64,000 bases of DNA from Halicephalobus mephisto (GCA_009193035.1 SWDT01000006.1:496001-560000), one strand, 5' to 3'. Positions 44,990 through 57,141 are shown, counted from the stretch's first letter. Notes: generated from the letters alone by a model not told the origin. Made by a program: numbers and translations.

Positions 44990-47297
44990 TATACTACTCT
45001 CCATTACAAGGGAAAATTACAAGATATGTACTTTTCCTTATCGATATGATTTGCAGATAAAGGATATCGTTTATCAAAGATATCACAATTTTCATCATCC
45101 AAGGTCATCACATATGATCTATATTAAGAAATTATTGTCATCAAATTCTAGGAAACACGTGTTTCGAAATTTTTGATTAGTGTGGTCCCGGAATGAAAAA
45201 TCAGAATAGGATATTCAAGGTATGTTGTCATTTAATCTCTGGAGGTGCCCGTCTCGTTTTCTATACGATGTAAAGTTGAATGGAGATTCAGGAACTGGAA
45301 TTAACGTTCGTCGAGTTAGCAAGGAGAATGGGAAAAATCCGGAAAATGATATTTGTAAAATACTTTCGGACATAAATTTTTAAAATTTGATTCAAATATT
45401 ATGATTTGCATACTATTAGATTCAGAATTAATTTCTGAGTCGACTCATATATAACATGTGGGGGTCCGACGTGCGTGTGCTTCAGAAACCGTGGATTCTG
45501 AAATATCTTAATTATGTTTAAATGTGATTTCAAGGATAAAATTTCAATCAAATCAAAAAATTTTTGCATTTGTCTATCCAGTCTTCGATTATCTAAGCAA
45601 GCGCATTATATTGGGGAAATTCCTTATAATGATAACTAAGTGACTAAGCAGTGCTTAAAAGGAATGTTTTTTCGCTTTGAGAGCAAGTAAGTCAAATTTG
45701 GCACGTGCAGTTGCTTTTATTGAAGATTCCGAGTTCTGCACTTTAATATTTCGCGTTTTCCCGAAAACACTGGCCAGGAACAAAACTGACTTACCAGAAT
45801 CAATTTCAGGTTTTCAGTTTCTGGCCAGCAGTTTTTACGCTTTAACCAATCATAAAAAGTAATTAAAAAAATTAATTGTTTTTACAAAGTACTTTAATGT
45901 TATTGCTTTTAGGACATACGTTCACATATGAAAATTAACCTTAGAAGGTAGATAACGGGTTAAATACTCTGTATACAGTAATCTAAGTTTCTATTTCTAT
46001 CTAAGAATATATTTCTGAAAAAATCCTGAAATCGTTCCGTGAATAAGAAGTTCTAAGATCCTTTATTTTCTAAAAATTCATGTCGGGATTGGTACCTGAA
46101 AAAACAATTATTTTTAATCCTTAAATACACAGTTGATTTCGAAATTGTAAAAGATCATAAAATAATCATCATTTGAAGTCGGGATTTTAGGGTATTTTGG
46201 TTTTTAAAAACTTTCGAAAATTCGTGTCAAGACCATTTCGTTAAAAAAAGTCACGATAAAAAAATATATATTTTGTAAAAAAGTACATGCACACTTGCGT
46301 GCATGAAGTCGGAAGTTCAGTGCCATTGGTAAGTAGTGAAATTTAGAATAATTGAATTTTACAAAATTAATTTATCAAACAAAACATCTTATTAGAAGTA
46401 CTGTCATCAAAATTTTCTCGACTAATTTTTTTCATTCACTCAGAATAAACAAAGTTATCCGTGAAATCCGCATCACAGCTAGCAATTTTTGGAATTAAAA
46501 TTCAAACGGATTTTGCAACTTTGATCTTCCCTAGAATAAAAGTATCATTGGCTATCAAAATTAGTAAGGATTTATTTCCTCTTCAAAATTTATGCTTTAA
46601 ATATTTCATTTTGACGACAAATTAAGGATTTATTTCTTCTTCAAAATTTATGCTTTAAATATTTCATTTTGACGACAAATTGAAGTTTTGGAAATTCAGA
46701 ATTCAGCGGTTAAGAGAGGTATCAATAAGGCCCTATGTAGTATAATAGTAATGATTAGAACAACATTGAGGAATAGGAAAAATTGGAATTCATTACGAAA
46801 CATTTCTCAAGGATCTCCTTCAAAACGCTTTAGGTTATCATGCTTGGAAAAAATACATAAAATTGTTTGTTTTTTAAGAACTGTTTGTCACACTCGTGAA
46901 TTTCGAATCTGATGTTAAAATTATGTGATACCCTCTCTAAATCTTGTGATATCATCCAAAGACTTCAAAAAGCTTGGTTCATCTAAGAATCCTCTGATTT
47001 TTAAGAAAATTGTTATTTTCATATATTGGAATTATAATTAAGTATATTCTGTGTAAAATTTATTATTCGGAAAGTTTAGAATTATATAATCGACGAAATT
47101 AGTAAATGTAATGAAAACTGAAAAATAAAACATCGAGTTGGTTGGCATTCGAGCAGTACTTTTTCCGCAGAATGCGGGTTCTGTCGCGCCGTGCCAATTG
47201 TCTCGTGATGTTCTGTCCAGCATTCCTGCACGTTGCTGCACTATTTACAACTCGTGTTTTTTGTTTTTAAACGCTTTAGAAGACTTTTCATTTCGGA
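44990..47297. other. Gene-free repeat-rich spacer
   Basis: Contains single copies of the dispersed GTGTCAAGACCATTTCG repeat (46080 and 46226), a 58-base tandem duplication at 46566-46681 and the upstream region of the CDR-like gene (47100-47297, less AT-rich). Small plus-strand frames at 45677 and 46688 lack splice context and domains. Nothing else was recognised. Confidence 0.5.
46566..46681. repeat. 58-bp direct tandem duplication
   Basis: AAGGATTTATTTCCTCTTCA to GACGACAAATT occurs twice head to tail (46566-46623 and 46624-46681) with a single C/T difference, so it is very recent or is an assembly duplicate. Confidence 0.9.
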
Positions 47298-48814
47298 ATG
47301 TTCCAAAACGTGAATCGTTGTTCTTTAGTTCTGATCACTGGAGCTATTCCTATGGCTATTCTTGCTAAATTTTACTTCTGTAAAAAGCAAAATGAGAAGC
47401 CTAAGCTGAAGAAGGAGGATTACAAAGAGGACATAATTTATCTTTTTGAATTCAAGCGAAGCGGTGGAATACCTAATGGTTCTGCTTACTGTATGAAAGT
47501 CGAGACTTTTTTGAGAGCTCACAAGATCGAATATGAGGTTGGCTTTGAATTTACAGCAATCGATATATGGATTGCTAAGATTTTTTAATTTTCCACTCAA
47601 GGAGAGTAACTTTCGATAAAATGGAGAAACCAGTGTATTTGGTAATTCTTTGTTTTCTTCTACTTACGTTTTAGGATTCTCAAAAAACATTTTAAATTTC
47701 TCGTAATAATGTAATTTTCTGCAATTTTTGAACTTCCATACAAAAGAAAAAAATCCACAACAAAAAGTAATAATGAATCTGACAGTTTATAAAACACTTT
47801 CTTCTTACCTAAAAATCCTGAAATCTAAATAAACTCTGAAATATTCAAAATCTTTAATAATATGGCTTTAGGTTATTGAGAACAATTTCCAAAGAAGCCA
47901 GAAAGGACTCTTACCGTTCATCGAATTCAATGGAGAACAGATTGCGGATTCAGAATTCATCCTCGAATATCTTTCCAAACACTTCAACATCAAGGATAAC
48001 TGTTCAAAGGAAGTTTCAGCTGCCGGAAGAGCTCTTTCTCGCATGTTCGATGAAGAAATCTACAAGTAAGTTACTCTTACTACTTTAGGGCTTGGTTACG
48101 AGTTTACGAGATTTATCAACATTTCCATATATCAAAATCAATGTTTAAGGGTGGATAGAGAATCTTAAGCCTTTTATATCCTAATATAAGAGGTTCTAGA
48201 GCTACTGAGATAGAATTCAGTTTCAAAAAGTAACTTTGCAGTAATTGTGTAAAACTAAAGTTTTAAGCATCTTTGTTTCCAAAAATTTGTGTTAAGATTA
48301 TTTTCTTAAAAAGCTTTATTTCTAATTTCCATAACAGCACAATTAATGTTTACTTTGTAGAATCCACCTAGTGTTCATAAAGAAGGAATACGAATTTCTC
48401 AAATTTGTGTTGGCCGATGATATCCCTAAAATTCTGATTCCCTTAGTTATTCCGTTTATGCGATGGCTTATAAAAAAGAGACTCGGAGGTTATGCCGCTT
48501 TTTCTGAAAAAGAATTGAAGGAACTTTATCGTAGAGACCTCCAGGCTGCTAGTGATCTCCTCGGAGACAAGAAATTCTTTGGTGGCAATGAACCTATTTT
48601 GGTAAGTGATGTACCGTTAATTTTTGTAATTTTATTAAATCCATTCTAGGCTGATTTTTCTGTCTTTGGTCAGTTGACTAGCGTTTATTATTTCCCCTGC
48701 TCTACTGACCTCCAATGCATCATTGATGAATTTCCGAACTTGAAGAGACTGATGAATACCATCATCAGAGAATACTTTGCGGACTTTGATGTTGCCAACC
48801 GCTTGGTGGACTAA
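47298..48814 (+). CDS. CDR/FAXC-family GST-fold membrane-anchored protein
   Basis: Exons 47298-47537, 47872-48065, 48361-48601 and 48650-48814 give 279 residues, the usual CDR length. An N-terminal hydrophobic anchor (LVLITGAIPMAILAKFYF) precedes a thioredoxin-like domain beginning DIIYLFEFKRSGGIPNGSAY CMKVETFLRAH and continuing GLLPFIEFNGEQIADSEFI, which is the metaxin/FAXC pattern. A helical GST C-terminal domain follows (LYRRDLQAASDLLGDKKFF and GQLTSVYYFP). C. elegans CDR proteins include cadmium-induced members (established knowledge), and FAXC-type proteins act in axons of insects. No catalytic Cys-x-x-Cys pair is present. The donor at 47538 (GTTGGC) is weak but is the only one that joins the conserved strand. 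Confidence 0.82.
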
Positions 48815-49334
48815 TCTTGTCCTTGTCAATGTATAGTGTGTGCTGTGTAAGGAAGCTGTCGTAAAAAGTGAGATCTTCTGAAATCCATAGAAGTTCGTTT
48901 GTTCTTGAGGACAAGACAAGTGAAGTTCGGACCTTCAATATTTAAGCAAATCGTGAAATTTCCTCTTCATTATATGGCAGAAATTATTACCGCTTAATTT
49001 TCTCCTGCGTATCATTGTATTTATTCCCTACATATTACAATAAACGAGGATTACTTCCCTCATCTAGCGATGAAGTTGCGTGGACTATGTCGAGACCTAC
49101 GATAGAAGCTATCAAAACAATAAATACTTGCGTTTTGATATAAAAAGTAAAAAAGCAGAATACAAAAACGAGAACAAAAAACAGATTTTACAAGAATTGT
49201 TAAGATACAAGCAGCAACTATATTGAGAAATCTTGTCATATCAAACAATGCATAGCTAGTGTAATAAATAATACTACTTAGAGATCATAAAAGAAATTAG
49301 GGAACACAACACCAACACTAAAATACAATTAACG
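48815..49334. other. Spacer with a possible small secreted peptide frame
   Basis: The first 200 bases are probably 3-prime UTR of the CDR-like gene (AATAAA-like signal near 49040). A minus-strand ATG at 49239 opens 59 codons beginning MTRFLNIVAACILTILV, a signal-peptide-like start, and ending in Arg-rich RRSRHSPRNFIAR. There is no independent support for it as a gene. Confidence 0.3.
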
Positions 49335-49680
49335 GTAGTATGAAAGTTGTGACCTAGGCATTTATTGTGATGTTGATTGTTTTAAATGAAAAATTACAAA
49401 CAAAAAGCTGTTCAAAAATCGTTCTACGTAACTTTTATTGTTTTTATATAGATGTTTAGCATAGATGTCCTCAGAATTATACAAAAAGTACGTAGAACAA
49501 GGTAATCAGATCTGTAGATTCTGAATTCCGAAGTTTATAATTCTGTAGAGACGTCTATGCTAACCATCTATATAAAAACGATAAAAATTACATAGAATGA
49601 TTCTTAAACAGTTTTTTGTTTGTATTTTTGGATTTAAAGTAGCTCAAATTACAATGTATTTGACACAAGCGTCCCACTAC
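49335..49680. mobile_element. Palindromic MITE, 346 bp
   Basis: The outer ends GTAGTATGAAAGTTGTGAC and GCGTCCCACTAC (reverse complement GTAGTGGGACGC) are imperfect inverted repeats. The arms stay complementary for about 140 bases through AAAAATTACAAACAAAAAGC, GTTCTACGTAACTTTTAT and TTAGCATAGATGTC. The centre is about 60 bases. There is no reading frame. A half copy is at 40938-41130. Confidence 0.75.
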
Positions 49681-49803
49681 ATTCTGAAATGAACACTATT
49701 CAAATTTTTTTGTCAAAAAGATTTGAATTTTTTATTTTACAAAACATGATAAAACAATGAACATTTTCATATAACGATTGTTCCAAAAATGAATAATATC
49801 AAT

Positions 49804-51225
49804 TCATACATGAGTTCTTTCGTGGTTTTCTGAATTCAGATTTGGATGAGCTTCGTCGACAGATTCTGAATCTTCTTCAAAACTAAAAATTTCCACTTTG
49901 TGTTCGGTTTTTTCATTCGTGACGATATTCAACGTGATTCCGCCGGCTTCGATTTTCTCTTTCATGACCTTCTTGAAGTCTTCGTTATTCAAATTTCTTT
50001 TTCCATTTACCGTAACTGTCGAGTTAAAAAACGAAGTGTCTGCAAATCTGAAAGTCAGTTCACGATGCTTCGGTTGGAAAATTTCCTGGATATTCGTTAT
50101 CCTCAACAGAGATATCCCAACGATGTCAGCGAGATTTTCAAAAATATAGTGTTTGAAGTTATTCAACTTGAGAAGAGTGAAGTCGTCTGGAGTCAGATTG
50201 AACTTCATACGGAAGACCAGACTTGGACCACAAAACGCAAGTCCTGAGCTGTTGATGGAAACGGCATTGACGCCATGAAGAGGATCTTCGTAGATATCGT
50301 AGATGTTGAAGCCTTTCAGATGATATTTGTTATTCTGAAAAACGGATTTGATATTTTAAATTTAAACTAAGAAAATTTAAAAATTTCATTATTTATCTAT
50401 TAGTAATTAAAATTCCATAAAAATATGATTTTAAAATAATTTTTCAAAATTACAGTAATCAACACTTGTAAGATTTACTGTATTCTTTGTATTTCCCTAA
50501 ATATCTAAACTTCAAAGAACATACCTTGAAATAATGTTTAATTCTTTCTAATTTTCCGTTATTGATCGAAACTTCGATTATTTCTTGTTTCTCATAATCT
50601 AGCTCTCTCGGGGCTTTAAAAACACTTCTTCGGTTAATCAATACGATCCCGATGGTCTCCAACAACATGTTTTCTGCAGACTTCAATTCAACTACGTCAT
50701 CGACGATCTCCACATCTGCGTAACCTAAGTCGAGAGGTCCAAATTGCCTGCAGGTATAACCATGAATCTGCTGGGTGTACTGTATGCCGTAGACGAAATC
50801 CCTATAGACAGCTTCGTGAGTCGTGTTTTCCGGGACATACGGTAAAAAAGGGACGTAATCCACATTATTGAAGGCAAAGAAAGCAGTAAATTTACGAGTT
50901 CTGTTGTAAAACACAGCCATACTGGAAATTTAAAAATTAATTTAATCGTTTAATTCGGGTCCCAACACAAAAATGGAACATTGTTTTTAATTTTAAATAT
51001 TTTTTAAAATGGAAGAAATTATTTAAAAATAAAATTAACCAATATTCGTTGTGGGACCGAAATCGAATAAATCACTGTTTTTCCGACAACTTACAAATGG
51101 AGGTTGTTTTTGAAATCGACGACGTCAATGGTGGCATGGAAGCTTTCTGGAAACCAATTCGGCATGACTGATTCCGTGGAGAAGAAGGAAATTAGAAAAC
51201 ATGATAACCAGAGATGAAGAAACAT
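49804..51225 (-). CDS. Secreted nematode protein of unknown function (possible LolA-like fold)
   Basis: Minus-strand exons 51095-51225, 50525-50921 and 49804-50334 give 352 residues. The leader MFLHLWLSCFLISFFSTES is a signal peptide. The mature part is a beta-rich soluble domain: FHATIDVVDFKNNLHF, then VPFLPYVPENTTHEAVYRDF and YTCRQFGPLDLGYADVEIVDD. Several N-x-S/T sites are present (YNRT, ENTT, FNSTVT). The C-terminal 30 residues are acidic. I recall large nematode secreted proteins annotated as LolA-like with similar layout, but the match is from memory and weak. Upstream in-frame codons extend to 51306, but the leader fixes the start at 51225. Confidence 0.7.
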
Positions 51226-53017
51226 CGTCAATTGAAAAACCAATATCCAAATTTCGGTGATTATTCTGACTGAAATCAGCTGGATGAAACTTGGGGTTCT
51301 CTCCAAGGAAGTTTTCTGCTTTTTACGATTGTTCCTCCTTAGTCAATCAAAAAAGTTTCGAAATAACCTAAGAACAATTGATAAAAATTATCTGTGCCGA
51401 AGTCGATGTCGAAATCAAAATAAAAACCGCACTTTGCTCGCGACATTCTGGCAGATCGATCAGCATTTCTGTTTACGTCTTTGAAGATTACGAAATCGAA
51501 GTAAAATCTCCACTTGCAACATTCAAACAATTTCGTACAATTTTCATGCAAAAATTTAATTTAATTTTGATGTCTACTTTTCCATAAACCTTTGGTTGCA
51601 ATTTTTGTGATAGATTGTTTACTTTTATGAAAAACATAATTTTTATGACTTTTCTCACTGGTGACAGAAAAAAAAGAAATTTAGAATATTCATATTTTTT
51701 GAGTTCTAATAAGAAAAAATCAAAATTGAAAGTAAAAAATCATCGATTAAAAAAAATTTAACCATACTTAAAGTAAGAATTCTAAATCTCACTGGATATT
51801 TATAATGAACATCATTGACAATATAAATCTGAATAAATTTAAACAAAGAACAGAAATATCCCATTTTGTAACATCCGTTTTATTTTCGAAGGACATCGGA
51901 TCGCAATAATCAACGAGCCGGACTACTAGTGGTTTCTGCCGATGGAAATACAGTAAAACAACGTTCTGTTCATTTAGGTAAATCAATGAGAATAAATAAT
52001 CAACAAAAATATTCATTAAAATTACATTTTAAATTTGATTTTTTCCATTGTAAAATTTTCGAAATTTTCGAAATATTTATTTTTGAAAAATGTCCTCTAA
52101 AAACTATTATCAAATTTATTTTTTAATAAATATATTTTTTATTCGATGTTCTTTATGAAACAAATAATTTCTTTGTAAAATTCATTTGCGAATTTACGAA
52201 AACACTCCAGGATAAATTTTCGAATATGATTTGTTTGATTTTTTACTGAATGTGAAAATGATGAAAAATATAAATTTCATAATTTGGATAATTTTTGATC
52301 AGAATACTGTTATATTGTTTTTTATGATTCCAAAATGAGTAGGACCAGGTTATTATTTTTCATTCCTGATGGGACGGTACTTTGAACAAGATCCCGACAC
52401 GAATCCCGTGTTGTTCTGCCTTCGACCGTAGAACAGAATCACAACCAAGAATCCTCTAGATTCACAAACCAAAAAATCACATTCATATTCATAATTTTCT
52501 AAATCCTGTTTTAAAATCTTATTCTGCAGATAGAAACTGAAAAAAACTATAAAAAGAAAATTTTTAAAAATTAAAAAAATTAAAACGAATCTGTCAGCAA
52601 AGTTACCGAAAATCATCCTAAATTTCCCACCAAGGTTTCAAACATTTCATCATCTAGATATTTCACCGTTGTATTTTTCAAATCATTAAAAACAAACTTG
52701 GATAGTGACTAAAAAAAGATCAATTGCAGTCACTATTCTTTCTCAAAAGAAATCACCAGGATAGTGACTAGTGCAGACAATTAGCTCCCAAAAATAGACA
52801 CTATTCTGGTGATTTCCTTAAAAGAAGAAACTGGAACAATTGTCGATAATTTTATTTCACATTTTGGGAAATAAAACTGGGTCCCGAAGCGAATATCCTG
52901 GGAGAAGGGCGATTGTCAATTTCGTCGGAAATAGCCGGACATTCGGATTTATTTTCATTTCTATGAATTGCCTCCGGCATTTTTTTAGTTTTTATTTTTC
53001 TACTTTTGATTTCCATC
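51226..53017. other. AT-rich spacer, possible orphan exon
   Basis: No complete gene. On the minus strand, 51965-51850 reads PLVVRLVDYCDPMSFENKTD after an acceptor-like CCATCGGCAG, which looks like a protein exon but has no convincing partner exons. A dispersed-repeat copy (GGATTCGTGTCGGGATC, minus) lies at about 52390. AGTCACTATTC-type palindromes occupy 52697-52816. Confidence 0.45.
52697..52816. repeat. AGTCACTATCC-family inverted pairs
   Basis: TTGGATAGTGACTAA (52699) pairs with GCAGTCACTATTC (52728). AAATCACCAGGATAGTG (52750) pairs with CACTATTCTGGTGATTT (52800-52816), an almost perfect 17-base hairpin arm. Same word family as 61858-62175. Confidence 0.75.
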
Positions 53018-53582
53018 ATGGATTATATTAATTCTACCGATTCTTCATGGGATTCCTCGTCAATTTACGACAGTACACTTCCCCGTACTTCAGAAACAGA
53101 AAAAGAAACAAGTACTTGTAAGTTTTGATATATGAATTACTTCTCACTTTAATTTCTTTATTTAGTTTCGGAGATTTCTTATTCTGATGACATGGTGGAA
53201 CAAGAGAAGTATGGAGAGTCAGTAATTCGACAGACGAATGGAATCGTGATCGAACCACGGGAGCATCTCCCCGTGGTCCCTCGTGTGGAGAATAGGAACA
53301 GCGAACACCACCAAAGAATCAGAAGGACCAGAATCCGTCTGACGGAATCCATGCCATGTTACATCCCAATCCGGCTGCCTGAATATAAACCGATTATTAT
53401 CAACGAAGAGGATTTTCTGGAAATCAATCGAGTAAGCGGTTATTTTTGTTCAATTTTACTCTCCATTGTAGGAAATGCTTGAACGTGACGGGATCGACGT
53501 CGACAAGAAGATTAACAACGTCCGACCTCGTGTTGACAAAACTGCCGAAGAACAGAAGTATTTGTATGAAGACGACGACTGA
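53018..53582 (+). CDS. Small acidic/basic orphan protein
   Basis: Exons 53018-53117, 53166-53431 and 53472-53582 join to 158 residues; all junctions are canonical and the phases agree. The N terminus is Ser/Thr/Asp-rich (MDYINSTDSSWDSSSIYDST), the middle is Arg-rich (HHQRIRRTRIRL), and the C terminus is highly charged (MLERDGIDVDKKINNVRPRV to QKYLYEDDD). There is no signal peptide or membrane span, so it is cytosolic or nuclear and probably disordered. No family was recognised. Confidence 0.65.
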
Positions 53583-54157
53583 CCGAAGTTTATATCGTTA
53601 TCCGTTAGTAGTTTTAACTTTACAGACATGTTTTAGGATTTCCGCAGGTACTTTATTTAGTGGATTCATTTTTGATATACATAGCAATAAAGCATTTTCT
53701 AGACAAGTTTTGTGTAGAAAACTGAGTTCGCAGCGAATTGATCTCGACACGAATGCCTGCGAGTGGAACAATTGCGATTTGGAGATTTTTTATTTTTTTA
53801 AATTAGTTTTTATCGATTGTAAACCAGAATTGTCTAGTTTTATTTTTACTTTTTCGATATTTTGCCAAATTCTATTGTAATTCCTATTCTTTATTACTAA
53901 ATTACCGTAATTGTAACTAGATGTCGAAACTTTGATTTTTTCTCTTGCTTTATATAATTTTAATGTTTTAATCATTATTTTGACAGATATGTTGCAAAAT
54001 TTAAATTTCCTCAAAATCTATTTTCTCTAATAATTTAGAGATTTCCTAAATAATTGTCTTCTTGATCCCTGTTCATTGAGAAATTTCTTATTAACAAAAC
54101 TCTAAATATTTCTTATTAATTTATATAAATTTCCAGTAATTCTTTTCAGTTTCTAAG
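53583..54157. other. Spacer before the helicase gene
   Basis: AT-rich, with a dispersed repeat copy (ATCTCGACACGAATGCC at 53741) and a TCTTTTCAG acceptor at about 54149, nine bases before the helicase ATG. No coding frame supported. Confidence 0.45.
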
Positions 54158-56530
54158 ATGCTAGATCAGTTGGAAGATGCTTTATTAGAACCTAAGTTTA
54201 TTGATCGCGATGACTACGTGGTTTCCGGCGAACCAATGAGGCTAAATGCCCTAGCAGATGCTGAGGATGTAGATGATGACCCGATGACACAGATGGCCAC
54301 ACGGGTCTTTGAAGTGCTTATGCATGATATTATCTATGGCAAGGAATTGAAAAAGATCTTCATCAACGGCTACCTCGACAAGGCCAAAGTTGTCCAGGAC
54401 CACCACATCTCTCCCGACATGAAGGTGTTCTTATGTCAAGACCACACTAACAATCTAAAGCTATCAGAATCGAAATTCAGATTCTACGCCGATGTCGGAT
54501 TGCTGTCAGAATTGGTAAGTATTAAATCAGAAAACTTCATTTGATCATGATTTCAGCTCAAAGTCAGGATTCCTGTTGTCCACAAACAGAAACCAGTCAT
54601 TCTTTCTTCTGATAAAAGTAAAATTCTCGTTCGTTTCAACTTGGACAGAACTGAACACGTCTTCTACGAGTGCGGTTTGTATGTGGTTGAATCGAACTAC
54701 ATTTCCGGGAAATCTTGGAATGTACGTATCATAAGCGGAGTGATTCAGAAGTTGGAAAAACAGAAGAACAACAGAGCGACTATTTGCTTGCCGAAGAAGA
54801 CCGGACGATTGGATCCGGATAAAGTAAGTTGAAATTTCCTATTTCTTTGATATTTTTCGTTACAGGAGTACAATGTTTACATCAAGCCGAATACAAGCGG
54901 ATACGAAGACCTCTATCACAGTGTGAACTTGATGGCCGAACGAGAGTACTTAAATAAAAAGATCTTTGAAGTTCCCGAGTTCAAGGAAGATCTTGGAGGA
55001 TTTATTCAGCGACGAGAGAAGGAAATTTCTGAAATGTTTTCTGATGACACGATTCTGAACGAATGCCAAAAAGAAGCTGTTTATTCTATCTGCTCAATGA
55101 GTGGAGATTATCCGTTTGTTCTCTTCGGTCCTCCAGGTACGGGCAAGACTACCACCCTTATCGAGGCCATCAGATGTCTAAAAATGAAAGACACAACGGC
55201 CAGATTCCTCGTCTGTACGCCATCAAATGCTGCAGCAGATCACTTCACTCTTGCTTTGATAGATGCCGGATTTATTGAAAAAACGAAAATTCATCGTTCA
55301 ATGTCAGTTCGAGTGGATTTTGATTCTCGAGATCGTAGACTCGATGATGTTATTTTAACAGATGGATATCGATATATTACTCCTGAAGATGAACAATATT
55401 ATGAATACACAATCGTCATCAGTACTATTGGAAATTGTGCAAGAATTCGTCCTCCGATGAAAAATTTCTTCACTCATATTATTATTGATGAAGCTGGTCA
55501 AGCAACAGAACCGGATACTTGGGTCCCGTTGGCTCACTTTGGACGTCGACAAACGAAATTCGTTTTTGGTGGAGATCCGAAGCAACTAGGGCCTGTGCTG
55601 ATTGATCCTGTCTTGGAAAGAGCAGCTTACCGATTTGATCAATCGTTGTTAGTTAGACTTTATGAAATCCCAGTGTATCAACACGATTCGTAAGTTTTTG
55701 TTATTCTTTATTATTATTGAATTTAATTTTAGACGATTGATGATTCAATTGAAGAACAACTATAGAAGTCATGAAGCGATTGTTCAAATTGCTTCTAGGT
55801 TGTTTTATGACGATAGTCTTGTTCCTACGTATCCTCCTGGACATGATTCTTTTGTTAATCCAGAAAAATCCTCAATATTAGGACTACTAGTGTGTAGTTT
55901 ACTTTGTTTTAATGAAATTAAAATACTTTCAGGAATATCCGGTGCTGTTTCATGCAGTTGAAGGTCGGGAATCTGGAGAGCAATATCTTTCTAATGACAA
56001 AGAAATGTCCGTGGTGATACGATATGTGGAAACTCTTCTGAAACCAGACCATGTTCCTCGGTTACGACCATCCGATATTGGAATTGTTTCTCCGTATCGA
56101 GAACAGGCCACAAGACTAAGTGAAATGTTACCGTATGATGGTCTTACAATAGATACTGTTGAACGATTTCAAGGAAGTGAACGAAGAGTCATCATTATCA
56201 CGACAACAAGAACTCGGAAAGTTGGATTTTTGACTGATTATAGAGTTGGTTTTTAATATTTGGAAGAAATATTTAAATTATTTTAGAGAGTGAACACGGC
56301 GATTACGAGAGCAAAACAGATGTTGATTATCATAGGTCATCCGCAACTTTTGTGTCAGGATGAAATATGGCGTTTGTAAGTTGTTTCAAATATTGGATTG
56401 ATTGAAATTATTCATTTTTAGACTTATTGATTGCTTGATGATAAATCGTTGTTATATCGTTGAAAACGGACATTTTCGCAATGATGCAAAATATGGTCTC
56501 AAGAATGAAAAGCTAAAAATGTTGATTTAA
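54158..56530 (+). CDS. SF1 RNA helicase, MOV10/Armitage-like
   Basis: Seven exons (54158-54514, 54557-54823, 54866-55689, 55733-55889, 55933-56244, 56287-56375, 56422-56530) give 704 residues. All Upf1-like SF1 motifs are intact and in order: Q-motif NECQKEAVYSI, Walker A GPPGTGKTTT (about residue 296), Walker B IIIDEAGQATEP (about 414), motif III GGDPKQLGPV, motif IV KNNYRSHEAI, motif V DTVERFQGSERRVIIITTTR and motif VI RVNTAITRAK. The beta-rich N-terminal 270 residues (LKVRIPVVHKQKPVIL, IKPNTSGYEDLYHSVNLMAE) resemble MOV10/Armitage/SDE3. That group acts in small-RNA silencing, mRNA decay and retroelement control; C. elegans ERI-6/7 is a member. It is shorter than MOV10 (about 1000), lacking the N-terminal zinc-rich part. 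It lies beside dense transposon debris, which is only a coincidence of context. Confidence 0.88.
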
Positions 56531-56760
56531 TTTTTTGTTAATTGTTGAAATAACAAGTTGATTCCTAAAGTCATGACATGCAGAAATTTGGAAGATGATA
56601 TCTGGTGGTGATGTCAGTACTTTTATTCGTTGTAGTTAGTATTTAAATTTTTTGAAATTTTTGCATAATTAAATTTGCATTTTTTGATTCCCATGAGGTT
56701 ATCCATAAAGGGAATGGAGAATTTTCTACCTTCATTGTACTCGACACTGATTCACTGAAG

Positions 56761-57141
56761 ATGGTCGAAGATCGCACTGTTCGACGCTCGAGTCGTTCGA
56801 GGAAGGGTTCTGTTCAGAAGGAAACTCGTCAGCCCCGTCAAAGTAGGAGAAGAATGCCTCCGAGAGACCCTGTTACTGGTCGTTTCATCTCCGTTGTTGA
56901 AGCTGAAAGACGTCAGCACAACCACAATGCAGTTTCTGAAGCTTCTAAAAGAATGACCCGCGATCGTCACTATTCTGTTCCTCGTTCTCGCAGTTCAAGC
57001 CGCTCTGAATCTCATACCGAGGACGAAATGAACAAGCCAGATGGCAGAAGTGCCAAAGCTCGTTCTACTTCAAGAAGCATGAAAGGTCGTTCCAGAAATG
57101 CTGGGATCCGTTCCAGCTCCAGAAGTCGTGCTGACTACTGA
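56761..57141 (+). CDS. Small intronless RS-rich basic protein
   Basis: A single exon of 126 residues, about one fifth Arg and one fifth Ser. It opens MVEDRTVRRSSRSRKGSVQK, has a less basic middle (DPVTGRFISVVEAERRQHNH) and ends with repeated Arg-Ser groups (RSTSRSMKGRSRNAG, RSSSRSRADY). No RRM is present, so it is not a classical SR splicing factor. The lack of introns and the basic composition recall sperm-type nuclear basic proteins of nematodes, or a small chromatin or splicing-speckle protein. The role is open. AATAAA at 57193 gives a short 3-prime UTR. Confidence 0.75.
   Translation: MVEDRTVRRSSRSRKGSVQKETRQPRQSRRRMPPRDPVTGRFISVVEAERRQHNHNAVSEASKRMTRDRHYSVPRSRSSSRSESHTEDEMNKPDGRSAKARSTSRSMKGRSRNAGIRSSSRSRADY

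Noticed and set aside
49060..49239. Minus-strand small peptide frame with a leader-like start
   Set aside because: Kept only as a note in the spacer entry: AT-rich sequence easily yields hydrophobic frames, and no promoter or homology supports it.
52353..52616. 87-codon minus-strand frame with hydrophobic start
   Set aside because: Its C-terminal part is encoded by a copy of the dispersed ATTCGTGTCGGGAC repeat, and no partner exon was found.
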